Below are positions 39,690-52,900 of a stretch of 64,000 bases of DNA, piece by piece (the stretch's first letter is position 1; each line of letters begins with the position of its first letter). The notes under the pieces are model-generated. The model was not told where the DNA came from. It saw only the letters and a list, made by a program, of their open reading frames with translations, and ran no database searches. The translations under genes were made by a program, and so were the position numbers. The stretch is from Serinus canaria (Eukaryota; Chordata; Aves; Passeriformes; Fringillidae): contig NC_066316.1 in NCBI RefSeq assembly GCF_022539315.1, forward strand, positions 23,053,245 to 23,117,244, read 5' to 3'.

Positions 39690-40225
39690 TACATAATTAC
39701 AGAATGGGTGAGGTTTGAAGGCACCACAGTGGGTCATCTGGTCCAGCCTCCCTCTTCAAGCCAGATCATCCCAGAGCTCATTACACAGGATTGCATGCAG
39801 ACAGTTCTTGAATGTCTCCAGTGAGGGAGACTCCATAACCTCTCTGGACAACCTGTTCTAATGCTTTGTCATCCAAACAATAAAGATATTCCTCCTCTTA
39901 TACAAGTGGAACTTCCTGCATCAGTTTCTGCACACTGTCCTTGTCCTATTGCCTGTCACCACTGAGAAGTGCCTGGTCCATCATCTTAACACCCCAACTC
40001 CATACACTGATGAGGTCCCCTCTCAGTTGTCTCTTCCCAAGCCTAACATGCCCAGTTCCTTCAGCCCTACTTCATAAGCGATGCTCCTGTCCCTTAATGG
40101 TCTTTGTTCCTCTAGACCCACTTCAGTAGCTCCATGTCTCCCTTGTGCTGAGGCACCAAGCACAGGACACAGCACTCCAGAAGAGGACTCCAGGGCTGGG
40201 TAGAGCCTAGTTATTTCTAAGGCCT
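39690..40225 (-). mobile_element. CR1 LINE 3' fragment (older subfamily)
   Basis: Inverted CR1 with ATTACAGAATGGGTGAGGTT, GTCATCTGGTCCAGCCTCCC, CTCTGGACAACCTGTTCTAA and GGACACAGCACTCCAGAAGA. The wording resembles older, CR1-Y-like copies, and divergence is higher than in the copy at 37324. Confidence 0.85.
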
Positions 40226-40782
40226 CATCATGGCCATGGATAAAAGGCAAGGTGGGGGTTGTAAAAGATAATTAAGTGGGAAAATGAGGCATTTTGCAGC
40301 TGGAAAAATAAAGGCAAATATCAGATTTTTAAGGAAACTGGTTTTTGCAATTGTTTTTGGTTTCACATTGGGTAAGAAATCAAAATGAGTATTTATTCAC
40401 CCAGCAGTGGATTTCTCAAGGGGGCTAAAGCATAGGGCTTCTCACTGGTTTTATTTTTTAATGTAAAGTCCCAATGGGGAATACATGCCCTAGAGCTTTC
40501 TCTCCCAGGCTGAGATCTCACACATTGAATCAAGACTCTTGTTTCCATTCACCCTCTGCAAATCACACAGCAATGCCCCCTGCATGCAACATCTGAATGA
40601 TAGGACACAATCAGCACCCACTGTGAGTCTGCAGGTGAGAAGTTCAGCAGCAGATAGAAGGCTAAGCTCTGTATGTTTTGGAGAAATCACCACTATGACA
40701 AGAAATCTCCACATAGCAAACAAGCAGTATTAAAACTGGAAGACTGAAATATATGAAAGTTATGGTATGTACAATGAGAGCT

Positions 40783-40844
40783 AAGTGTGTCTTCCAATAA
40801 CCAAGTTAAATATGACTTTAATTTGGTTATTGGAAGACACACTT
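40783..40844. repeat. Perfect 22-bp inverted repeat forming a 62-nt hairpin
   Basis: The left arm 40783-40804 (AAGTGTGTCTTCCAATAACC AA) is exactly the reverse complement of 40823-40844. The stem continues inward with one G/T mismatch and five more pairs (TTAAA/TTTAA), leaving a 6-base loop, TATGAC. Confidence 0.95.
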
Positions 40845-41899
40845 CCAATAAGAAGTGGTGATTAACATGAAAACTCTCTCTGGAGATCTCAAACCCAGAG
40901 TTATGGATTCTAGGGAGACAATGTGCAAGTTTATCCTTTTTGTCTTGTTTGGCTTGGCTTATTGAAAAATGGACATTACACTAAGCTGGCAGCATTACAG
41001 AGTCCCATCTTTAAAGGCTCCTCTCTCCTCTGACTCCCAGCACTGAAATGGGCTTGTTGTGAAGTGCCAGTCATTTTTTGACTCAACACCTTTAGCCGTA
41101 TTTGTGTAGAGAGCCTTACAATTCACAGTTACTGTTTCTGTGCACTCTTAATGAGTCCCTTATAACTTTGAGAACTTGCTTCATGCTCTGAGGCTGGAAA
41201 AGGATCTTCACTCTTTTCACTGGGAATTCATAAAATTGCTTTTGGAAAAAGTGCAGTAAGTTATTACACTATTGTAACTAAGCAGCTCAGTGTTGGATTC
41301 ATGCTGAACATCTCAGAGGCATCCTTCTCATCATCAATACACTACCTGCTTTTCTTAACTAAAGCCCTGACAACCACAGCTCCTGCTCAGAGCCTTTTAA
41401 GGGATTTCTTCACTGATAACAAAGTCTTTCCTTCCAGGAAATGACAGCTGTAAGAAAGGTTTGACATCCTTGTTCTCACCATGGATGCAGAGACCACTTA
41501 TGTATGGGGTCCATACCTGGGGTGAAGTTTAACTGTGCTACCTTAATTGTGTCTGAATGATAGCTCAACACGTTTGAGTCTAAGTTTCTAAGTACTTAGC
41601 TATTAAACACAAAGGGGGTTGGGTTTTTTCTCACAATACCCCTTAGAACTTATCCAAAGTTATGTAAGAATTCAAGGGAGTTAACCATATGAGATGCAGT
41701 GAAAAGGACCAAAACTTGCCAAAATTATACTCACTGAAATTTTGAAATCACTGAACAAAGTCCATTGAAAAGACAGGAGAAGAAATAGAGAAATTGAAAT
41801 ACTTAAAAAAAAATCTGCACCAAAGTGAAAACAATGAAAAGACAGTGGGATGACATGAAGTGCAGGGAAACCAAACCTTGCCCAACCGATCATCATTGA

Positions 41900-42470
41900 A
41901 TTCTCAAGGTTTCATTTCTTTTCACAAAATTAAGAATGGATTGGAATGAAATGAAGTGCAGGAAAATGGAATAAAAGTTTGTAAAATAATATACTTTTTG
42001 AAATTATTAGAAAATTGAAATCTCAGTATATCATTTCCTTTCATGAAATGAAAATGGTTGATTTTATGAAGGGGAATGAAATCTCAAGATTTTAATGCAT
42101 ATAAGTTTCAGCTCATTTCTTCATTCTATTGCATTTCAATAATTTTCATAAAGTTTTCTTCAGCTCCTTACTTCACTTCATTCTATTGCATTTCAATAAT
42201 TTTCCTTTTCATAAGTAGTTTTATAGTTTAAAATTTCATTTCATTTCATTATATTTCCTTTCTTTCTCTTTTATTCCATGATTTCTCATTTTATTTCCTT
42301 TCATGAAGTGAAATCTCAATATTTCATGAAACAAAATGAAATCTGCTGATTACAATGAGTATCATTTCATTAAGTTTCAGTTTATTTCACTGCTCTTTAC
42401 TTCATTCCATTCCATTTGTTTTTACTTCTTTTCAGAATTTTATTTTTTCTTCACCCTAACTGGTAATCAA
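41900..42470. repeat. Degenerate TTTCA/TTCCA low-complexity tract
   Basis: The tract is dominated by TTTCATTTCATT, CATTCCATTCCATTTG, ATGAAATG and their complements. An exact 28-bp direct repeat, TTCATTCTATTGCATTTCAA followed by TAATTTTC, lies at 42120-42147 and 42177-42204. It directly precedes the ~170-bp array. Confidence 0.7.
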
Positions 42471-42519
42471 GCTTGGGCCTGTCACTTATGTGCCCATCTG
42501 CTTGCACAAGCTTAATCTT

Positions 42520-43125
42520 AAAGGTCTGGGGGCAGCAATGTTGTGACTCTGCCATGATTCTGCTGGCATGTGTTTTCCAGCCCAAGTGTCCCTGGAGCTC
42601 TAGGCTCTTTTTCTCTCTCAACCTTACCTCTATGCCTGATGGCATCTTATTGCTGGGACTGTGGTCCACATCACCATGGGTGGTTCAGATTACAATGATG
42701 TAGGAGCAGCATGGCTGGGGTCCTGCCTGCATGGCCTTGGCATGCCATTGCCAGCCATAGTGTGCCTGGAGCTGCAAGCTCTTTTACTCTCTCAACCCTA
42801 ACCCAAACGACAGCCTGGCACTGTAGCAGAGGTCCTCATCTCCATAGATGGCCCAGATTAAAAAGTGTGGAGACAGCAATGTTGGCACCCTGCAGCAGTA
42901 CCCTTGCAATGCCTTTTGCAAGGGACAGTGTCCCTGGAGCTGTAGGCTCTGCAGGTCTCTGACCCCTAGCCCTAACAGCAGCTTGTCTCTGCTGTCAAGA
43001 TTCCCATCACCAGGGCTGGACTGGATTCAGAAAGTGTACCGTGAGCAATCATGGTACCTGCCATTATGCCCTTGCAATAACTTTTCCAGCCTTAGTGGTA
43101 TCTTTCCATCACCAGATAGTAGCTG
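42520..43125. repeat. Diverged ~170-bp tandem repeat, 3.5 units
   Basis: The anchor AGTGTCCCTGGAGCT(C/G) recurs near 42585, 42759 (AGTGTGCCTGGAGCTG) and 42927, spaced 174 and 168 bp. A degraded fourth anchor is near 43093. Each unit also carries GCAGCAATGTTG-like and CATCACCA/CATCTCCA-like words and CAACCCTAACC/GACCCCTAGCCC-like words in the same order. Units are strongly diverged, so the array is old. Confidence 0.75.
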
Positions 43126-45235
43126 TATTAGAAAATGATATGAAAAGTAAGTCAGCCTGAAAAAGGATGTAAATGAAAAAGAAAAGCAATGGTTCCTGTT
43201 TTGAGGGATAAGACTAATGTAGAACTCACAGAGGACACAGCAACAGTCTGTGGATCCAGACCTGGTACCCACAGAGACAAACTGCAAGGCTGGAAGTAGA
43301 ATGAGCTACAGAGAAATGCTACAGCTAAGGGACAGCACCTGAGCTGTGGCACAAGGTAAGGAAGCTTGTTTAAAACATGGACTTATTCTTCAGAGGACTT
43401 CAGTCAAACTGGTACAATCACCTTTTAGTCTTACACCTGTCCTCATATAACTGTTAAAAGTCTATAACCACAGTACCACCAAAACTGGACATGAACTTCT
43501 CTGGAAACATTTTCTGCCCCTCAGCAACACTTTGGCAGGCAAGCAGGCAAAAAACATAACTATTCCCTGCTTCAAACTACACTTCTTCAGATTAATTTTT
43601 TCCCAGCTAAGATTTTTCTAGCTATCAGAGGGAAGATTTTTTTCCATGTATTCAGGTAGGAACATCATACAGCTCTAAGTTACAGTGCTTCATATATATA
43701 AATAGATCTACTAAGTATGGATCTGCTTTTCTTCCTCTGGACAGGCCTTAACTAAGAAGTTATTTCTTCACCTGACAGCCAAGAGGTACATTTCATCAAG
43801 AACTCTTATATGATGGGGTTGCAGGAATGATGAAGTTACTCTTGGAGAGAAAAAGTCCAGGTTCATAATGGTCCACACAAGCTTCATTTGGCCATGTCTA
43901 CCTTCTAAGGGAGTTCATGTTTGAACTGGCATGGTACCAGAACAATTTGATTTGGAAAGTGTTAGACTTTGCTCAGTCCTGTATAAGAGGTAACTCTCAT
44001 ATATCCAAGCAGTCCATTCTCCTATGGATATCAACACACACTGCTCTCACAGGGAAACCAGAACTGTGTGTACGCAGCTACTAAGGAGAGGATTCCCATC
44101 CAGTTGCACCCCAACACACAGGCACTGTGCCCAAAATGTCTGGTCCTACTGCAAAAAAAAAAAAGAAGACAGCAAAAGTATGGTAGCTGCTAGGGACCCT
44201 TTAGTCTCCAGGCTGGAAAATAATTTGAATTAATAGAACTTGAAAGCATATTCAAGGTTTTTTCTAATTTTCTTGCTGTGTAGAACTGATTTGCTCAACT
44301 GAGACTTCTGTCTTTGAGGAAAGAGTCAATGCTACCAGCCCAGCTCTCCCAGGCAGCCTTACAATAGCAAAACACAGAGTGTGTTCATTAAGTAAGAACA
44401 TAAAAATACCACCAGGTGAGCAAGCAGGTTGCAGTTTCAATAGTGTTTTCATCACAAACATTTTGAATTCTTTTAGTTATTATGAAAAGCTCTTTGACAG
44501 TGTAATTTTAAGTAAATTGTTCTGTACTAAGCTTTTTTATTTATTCTTTAAAATTTCCATCATTGGATATTAGTCTCTTCAAAGGAAGAGCAACTTGTCA
44601 GAAAAAAACCACCTTTTTCAGAATTTAATGAGAACATTTCTTCTTTCTTTTCTCTTAAAAGGCTTATAATGTGATGGGTGAAATATAAAGAATAATTAGC
44701 CCCATTGGAGAGTAAGTTCCCAAAAATATTTTCTTTTTACACAAACTGAACAGGAAGAGCAGGATTTGGTTTTAGTCTATCAACCAAGGAAATTATTAAT
44801 TAACCCTAATGGCAAAGTCTTTATCCTGGTAGATGTCCCAACCTTAAAACACCCAGCCTGGCTTTCAGATACTCCAATCTCTTCTAAAAAATAGGTTATA
44901 AAATATCATTGTTATTTTACAGCCAAAATATTCAGGGCTCAAACCAGCTGTACAGCTGGAGTGGCAGGTTACTCCCTGGGATGTGAACTGTCACTTGATT
45001 ACACTGTAAAAGGGTTTTTAGCACAATCAAATTCAGATGCTCCCTGGTGTAAACCTGCAAAGCACTGCAGATATGAATTAGCTAAGACTTTTGTCCTTTT
45101 AATCTCAGAACCCCTAAATTAGGTATAACACATCCAAGGGATCACACCAGACCAAGGATGAAAAAAAGACAAAGCTCAATAATTAAAAGGACAGACGAGA
45201 GCCTTCACAAGCTGTTTGTTTGTCTTAGGTTACAA

Positions 45236-45775
45236 TGTGACCAAAAGTATGTGTTCTATCACCATCTTCATAAGCTGTTAAAAACAGGCGGGGCAGTGTT
45301 CTTTATCTCTTCCATGGACTCATCCCTGATGAGGGGATCCCCTCCAGGGAGATATCATCTGCTAAGGGGCCATCGAGTCTCACTGCATGACTCACAAAAT
45401 TACATCATCCCATTGTGAAATGCTTGGCCATGGGAGAGAAACAAAGCATTCCTACCTGGATAGAATCTGAGGTTTGGAACACCACAAGCAGCTTTTCCTA
45501 CCAAGTTCCCAGAGAACAAGAGCTACAGAACCACCACTGGACCTTCAGAGGAAGACAGACCCTTCTACAGGATCACCGCTTCAACGCAACCACATCTATA
45601 ATTTTAACAGGACTGCAGCCACCATTTAATAGGATTGCTACCACCACCCTGACCAACAGGGTATCAGGTTGTATCTTGACTCTGTCAGTTTAAGCCAGTG
45701 TTTCTGTATTACTGCCTTTATCTTAATCTTCCTATTAAATTGTAGTTCTGACTTGGGATCTCCCACTGGTTTGCT
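45236..45775 (+). mobile_element. Avian endogenous retrovirus LTR (solo)
   Basis: The run TGTTCTATCACCATCTTCAT, AAGCTGTTAAAAACAGG, GGGGCCATCGAGTCTCACTG, TGACCAACAGGGTATCAGGT and TCTTCCTATTAAATTGTAGT matches my memory of a repeated avian LTR with a late polyadenylation-type stretch. Family assignment is uncertain (ERVK- or ERVL-type). No internal region flanks it. Edges are approximate. Confidence 0.6.
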
Positions 45776-48700
45776 TTCAAACTAGTACATTGTTTTACTA
45801 TGTTTTCATTTTTCACAAAGAACAATTCCTTTAAAGTGCTGGGGGGGGAGATTTTTCTTGGCACAATTTGTGGAAATGTTTGGAGGTGTTTAGAAGGGAC
45901 AGAGAAAATACCAAGGCTAAGATGGTCAAGCACCACTGGCACCACAAGCATAAGAGAAAGAAGATTAACTTGGTGTTAGCAAAAAATGGCGCCAGTAGGA
46001 ACATTTACCCTCTATCAATAAACTGTTCTCGGATATAATATTGCTCCATTTGCCCTTGGTTTTTCTCTGAGAAATCTATCAAAAAGAATCCTTCCTGGCT
46101 CCCCTTTTTATAGCAGGAAGGGACACGAGGGTTGGAAAGCCAGCTGATCAGCTGTGCAAGGGAACTGATCTCCATATCAGAGCTCTCGGGTTATCTCAGC
46201 CTACAGCCATATTTGGCTGAAGTTTATGTCCATCTGCAAGGCCTCTGGGAAGCCATCCAATCTAACCAAGTGGGATTTCACATATGGTCTCCCACTGTTG
46301 CACATACTAAAGACTAATGTGACAGGAACAGCACAAAGGGACAGATACTTGTGACACCATCCAGTGCCCCCTCCCAGCCTTTGGGAGATGGCTAGGGAAA
46401 CTACACAAGAATTTCTGAGTTGTCTTGTCATGATTCATAATCCAGGACTTGGTGCCAGACTTCCAGGCTTGACTGGCTCTCAGAGAAGCCTCAGTCATTC
46501 TTGGTACACGTTGAAGCAATCTATACGGAAATGCACTAAAATGCAGTAATTGATTTTTTTCAGGATGGGTATTAATGTGGAAAAATCTCTGAGTAGGGCA
46601 TTGGTCCCTTGGGAAATCATATTCCACACATTATATTCCTGAGATAATCCCATTTCATTAGAAGATTTTGTGCCCTTTGCCTTAACACTGTGGAGGCTGG
46701 TGACAACAAGAGAAAAGATGACAGGTGTCATCACCACCACCCCAAAAATTGGACAAGAAACAACTTTCTACACCCAGTTCTAAATGACAGGGGGCTGGGA
46801 AACGGAGTTTCAAGATAGCTGCTCATTTCCTTCTGTGACTGGAAACTAATTGCTGCAACCACAGAATACAAAATGAAAGGGAAGCAAGACATAAAAATGC
46901 AGGCAGTAACAGTCTTGTAACAGCAAAATTAACAGAATTACATTATCTGTCTGCAAGACCGTGCTGAAAACTTGCAGTATTCCAAATCATACTCTTTTTT
47001 TATGATGGGTTGAGGCAGCATCTTGCTTTAGTTTTTTTATTGTCAGTGTAAAAAAAAATATTATTTGAACCAGACATATTACATGTGTGCACATTTTAGG
47101 GCAGCTCCGACTTAGCAGATGCCTTGTATTAATAATATACAGTTGTGACAGGAAATGTGGTTTAGGTTCCTGGAAAAACATAAAAGCTAATTCCATTACT
47201 CCATTTCATGGCGCTTTTCCTCAAATGCTAAACTGGTTTTGATTATATTGAAACCTTATAGTGAGGAAACTTTGTCAAGAGTATTATTGCTGCTTATCCT
47301 CCGTCTTACACATCTTCCCCTGCTGACCTACATTCTGGGCTACCTGTGAACAAGCCTAAAACATGCAGACAAAATTGTCCTACAAGACCTGGCAATATTG
47401 CAGAGTCCTTTTACCATTTCAATTATAATTTTTCCTTGGAGGTTCTGTGTTCTGCTTCCCATTCTCTTTTTATTCTGCCTGAATAAAAGCATTCAAGACT
47501 CTTTCACTTTAACAAAACATTTCAACAACAACCCCCCAAAACCTCTTATCCATAGTAACTAGACAAATCACAGTAATTGATCTCTAGAGGGAGTTTATTA
47601 AAAGACTAAGCACAAACACTTTCCAGAACACTGCTGTAATAAGCATGAACTCAAACAAATGCTCAGTTTACTATCTGCAGTTCGTCACTTCAAATATTTC
47701 AAGCAACTGACTTGAAAAGAGTTTTACTCTAGCAAAGGGAAGCATGTTCTGGTGGATTAAGAAATAATACTGAAATGAATTTTCTTCAGCTAGCTTTGTC
47801 TTCAGTGCCAGAAGATTTATACAGCTTATGGATCATTATATGTAAACAAAAGTTACACTAAGAACACATAACTTCCAATGCACCTAAATATATGTCTTTT
47901 TCACTAGTAAACCTCAATTAAACCCTGAATTCAAGAACATTAGTCTGATGATTAGCAAGCTATTTTATAGCCAAAGAAGGATAAAAATATTTAATTGATA
48001 CCTGTCAGTAGAAAAGGATAACCAAACAACAACAAACAATAAAACAACCCATACCACACAGACAAACATCTACAGCTAATATTGTGTTTGGAGCAAAAGC
48101 AAATGTCTGGAGGTGAATTTCAAAATTAGAAAAAGCTGAGTTTAATAAGAACTTAAGTGAGCTGCCCACAATGGAAAGAAAGTGCTTTGAGGTTTCACAG
48201 GGCTCAACCCCTCCCCTGCAGAAAGCTCTCCATCAGGGTATCAAATGACAGTACACTTAACCAATGAAAAAACAAATCACTGAGCTTTCATTTTTCCATC
48301 AGGATCCAACAACACAACACTGAACATTGGTGTGTAACTCCCACCCCCCACCAGAGCTATCACATCCATGTCTGGATTTGTCCTTACCCCTCCCCAGCAT
48401 TACAGTATTTTTCACAGCACAGCTGATTCCTGTCAGTCTAAGTGTTTGTTTTGGTTGGTGGGATCTTGAAAAGCTCCAGTAACGCAGCCTTGGGTTTGAC
48501 CCACACTGTAGATTGCATGTTCAGTGAACCAATGGATGAGATGATACCCTCAACAATAGGGCCACAATAGTTGGGTTATGTTTGGCAATATCATGGGAAT
48601 CACACCAGGAATTATGTTTACACACATTTTGATCCAGGCAGATTATGAAAGGCCACAAATAGATTCCCATTTCGAGTGGGTTGAGAAAACATGGAATGAA

Positions 48701-48786
48701 AAAATCTGGTTTTAATTCTGGAATGTTTTCTTTCTTGTTACTTTTACTACACATTTTTACTGGTCTGTAACAAACAACAATTGATC

Positions 48787-48930
48787 TGAGATTAGCTGAG
48801 TTGGTTGGAGCACAGTGCTACCAGTGCCAAGGTCATGGTTTGGTCCATGTATGGACCATTCACTAAAGAGTTGAACTCAATGATTCTTCTGGGCCCCTTC
48901 CAACTCAGACTACTCTGTGATTCTGTAACT
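48787..48930 (+). mobile_element. tRNA-Ile-derived SINE with CR1 tail (TguSINE1-like)
   Basis: The head, TTAGCTGAGTTGGTTGGAGC followed by AGTGCTACCAGTGCCAAGGT, copies tRNA-Ile. The A box is recognisable (TAGCTGAGTTGG) and the B box degraded (GGTTTGGTCC). The tail, GAGTTGAACTCAATGATTCT then CCTTCCAACTCAGACTACTC, is CR1-like. This composite structure is known from passerine SINEs. Mutations in the tRNA part show it is an old insertion and not a functional tRNA gene. Confidence 0.85.
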
Positions 48931-49799
48931 GTTTTCAGAAGTTTTTTCTCTGCAAACTGCACCTCTTATCCAGCTGCTAGCACCTGAAGGAGCAGAAAGA
49001 GATTTCATAAAAAAACAAGAATCATGCTTTCTGCTATCAAGAGATTTTTAGTCTAGAAAGGGGATGTCAATAGATGAGGAGTACAATTTAATCTTGCTCA
49101 ATGTGAGGAATAGAGACTGAATTACACTGATGATCTTTTTCCAAAGAATGTACACTAAAGCCCCTTCTGACGCCAGAGCAGTTTAAAATACATATGTAGG
49201 TAAATACTTGTTCAAGAATTCTGCTTTACTGCTTCATAACACAGCAGTAGACAGAAGCAATGTCCCTTAACTAACCTTCTGCAGACTCGCATCAATACAA
49301 ATCATAACAGAGTTCTGGATCTTGTACCCACATTATAGACATCCAGAAAAAAAAGAAAAAGAAGATGATCCCTATAAATAAGAATTAATGTAATTAAATG
49401 TACTAAACAATGGCTTAACTTGGATTGTAAACATTGCAGAGAAAGATTTTATCAGCTACTAGAGAAACCAATGTATAAAAGTTGAAAAATTCTGGTGACA
49501 AACTTCAGATTAGCAGCTGTAGGGTTAATTCTATGTGAGTCAACCCTCCACATTACTAGAATATGCACTACCACACACAACTCTCATTCCTCATTACAGT
49601 GCACACTGCCAGTTGACTACAAGACAGCTTTCAGCAGGAAATCCTGGTAAAATTCTGCAGTCTGTGTAACGCAGATGATTAGACTAAATTTCTACTCTGG
49701 TCAAGTCTGGTTTTAAACTACATGAAACACCAAAAATTATGGTATATCCATCAAGGGAAAAGCAGAGTATTTTGCATAGAAAAACAGAAAACACCAGTG

Positions 49800-49985
49800 G
49801 AAAGAAAGGCAGCATTTCAGCGGAGCCAAGCCTCGAAATGTTTCAAGTGAGCAGATTTCAGCACCTCTCTGGGTAACCTATTTCAGAAATATAATACCCT
49901 CTTAATGGAGCTTTGTCTAATATTCCTTCTGAAAAATGATATTCTGAATATCAACAGATTTAATTAATTTACTAATCAAAGCCTC
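49800..49985 (-). mobile_element. Degraded CR1-like fragment
   Basis: CAGCACCTCTCTGGGTAACC, then AATATAATACCCTCTTAATG and TTGTCTAATATTCCTTCTGA, keep the order of the inverted CR1 3' region but are heavily diverged. Confidence 0.45.
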
Positions 49986-52900
49986 CAGAAAGAAGCTAGG
50001 AAGATCTAAATTAGTGTTTCATAATGTTTAAAGAGAATCCAGGGAGGCTGAATGGCTCACAGGGATCTACACTGTATACACAACATTCATACAGTTGACT
50101 TGCCACAAATTGTGGTGAGAAACTTCAGAGGATTTTGGAACTTACATCCTAAAACTTTTAAGAGTATGGTCTTCTGGAGAACAAGATGTCCAATTGACTT
50201 CTTCATGACCATTCTGAGCATTATATATACATCACCAAGTACCTCTGTATACATTTATACAGCCTCTCCAACATGGACACATGAAGAGTTTCAGTAGCAA
50301 CAAAATGTCTGTCAAAGTACTGGAGTTGTGTGCTTTGAACAGATAAAAGAAATAATTGAACAAAAGCATTTTATTTGAAGTACTTTATCAATTTTGATAG
50401 CCCTTAACACATTATGTTTTTGTATCTCTATAATTAAATAAATCTCTGTGGAAATATTAATTTGTAGGTATTAGGGTGCATGAGTGTATGGCTCCAGCCA
50501 GTATTTTTAAGTATGAGAAGGTATTCTTACAGCTTCAGACTGTGTTGCTCAGGGAAAAAAACATGCTGAAAAGGTACCATAAGCAATTTCATAGGTAAGT
50601 GCTCATAACAAATATGTCAATGCAGCAAAGGGTTTGAATACCTCCATTTGGTGTAACATCAGATATTCTTCTGTGATTGAACTCCACACTCCCCTTCACA
50701 TGGAAAGATAAAAGTCCACCATAAGACTGAAGCTAGCAAGACCTCCTAAATGTTGTAGTCATGTTTCCATAGCTGCACTGCTCTAATAATATAGCTGGAG
50801 AAAACTACAACTGCTTGTGGCATGACACTGAAATCAGGGAAGAAAGCAGACAAGCAAACAGGGAAAACTCATGTTTTCTTTGGTGCTCCCTCAGTGGGTT
50901 GATTGAACAATCACATGAGCAAAGGACCAAGCGCCACTAAACCTCTGTGTTGTGTGTCTGCACTGCAACTGCAGGGCAGTGTAGAGATGGCTGAGCTGGC
51001 TTTATGCACACTTGCTCGCGTGCTGGGCAGGGTCAAGCTGCAGACCAGCCTGCCAAGAAGGCTGGGTAAGCCCTCTGCTCATCTCTACACTGCTACACTT
51101 AAACTGATCCCAGTGTCTGAGTGGGCCCAGTGCATTTCCACTGCACACTGCAGACAGAAGTTAAACATGTCCTTTACAGTGAACAAGCAGTCAAGCCTAA
51201 AAGGAGCTGGGAATCTCCTCCATGCAAACATGGAAAAGAGCTGACTTGACTAATCGATACACAGTTGTATTAACAATCTCTAATTAAATCTAGCACTTTG
51301 GAAAGGTCAGTAACACTGTTGCTGTTGGTGAATTTCCATCCGTTACTACTGAGATTTATTAGGAAGCTTATTTTTTTTCTAAGAAAGGATTACCAAAGAG
51401 AGAATACTGCCAATTTTTGTGATTTATTAAAATAGTGAGTCTAAATCATTAGATCAGATCATAGTATTACATTTCTTCCGAAAATTCTGCTTTTCTACAA
51501 AGGACCAAATTATATTTCAAACCTGAACAGAGCTTATGGTAACACAGAGGCTGAGGATTTTTACGGGAATCTAATCATGCAATCTGATTTGAAAGGAAAT
51601 CTCTGGGAATTGGGCAAGGTATGTGCTTGTGTGCTATAATAATGACAATGTACAAGTAGTCCCCTGAGAGCCACTTGAAGAGTCACCTGGAAAAGACTTA
51701 TATAAGGGTGGGGTGGTGGAGAGGAAAGGTCTTGGAGGCATGTGTAGGATTATATGATTTTTTTCTTCTTTCTGGGCTCACACAATTACATATAACATAC
51801 AGCCAAAATGAAAGTTTGCATAATTAAGGAGTACACAATGTTGCTTCTCTTTGTATTCGGCTTGATGGAATTGAGTATTCCACCAAAATTGGTTTAGGGA
51901 GGGTAAATTACCTGAGAAAATCTGCTTCAGGTAAGAAGTCTTGTACATGGATATCCAGTATTCTGGTTACTTATATAAAGAGCTGTTTCCTTTGCATATT
52001 TTTACTTCCATTGAATCCTTGGTCAGGAAAAGAACCTGAAGTACCAGAAGTTGCCATTTAGGTGGTGATGCAAAGTGTACTTCATTCTCATTTCATACCA
52101 ATTACAGACTTCATTGGCAATCTTCAAGAGCTTTTAATTTTAAATTAGCTTCTGAGAAAAAAAAAATATTGTTAACAGGTGGAGGTTAAGAGTTTCTGAC
52201 TATAAAACCACATATGCTAAATCTAAAGGTTTTGCTGTGTGTGCAAGCATTGCCTGTTAAACAATATACTAAAAAGGCCCAGTTTTCTTACATCTGTAGG
52301 AAAAATGAGTAACACTGAAGAAGTGAGAGTCCTGAGTAACACCAAAAAAGCTAAACTCATTTCCACAACACAGAGCTGGTAAGTGCCAGCTCATGGCAAA
52401 CTGGTCATTTTGTATTTCTACAGTCTTTCTGTGTCCCATTCTCAAGAGCAAAGACAGTCCTTGAATTAAGTGACTTTGAGCCCTGAAAAACTCCGTTTAA
52501 AGATATTCAGCATGGAGATGAGGACACAATCTCTGGCTGAAAAAAAAAAAAAAACCCCAGCTGCATACAGCCAGAAACTAGAAGGGTATACCGAGAGAAA
52601 TAAAATTGTATGCTTCTCTAGCATTTAAATATTTTACCCAGGGGTCTGCTATTAGCCCATATCACAAATGAGACACTGGAAGAGACAAATCTCTGCTCTG
52701 AGTCCCTAAGTCATTCTTAGGTTAAAAGGGGAGAGAATGTGGCCTTTTGCTCAATCAGATTTGCAGCATGAGTAAATATGCAAAATGTGTTGCCTTTCAT
52801 TCTGGTTTCATTCACCAGTTCATTCACCCTTCACTTTTCTGCCTGTGTGAAGCCTAATTAATTCTTTTACAGAGGCAAAGTGAATGTGACATCAATGCCA

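Noticed and set aside
48787..48858. tRNA-Ile gene
   Set aside because: The B box and stems are mutated and the sequence continues into a CR1-like tail, so it is a SINE.
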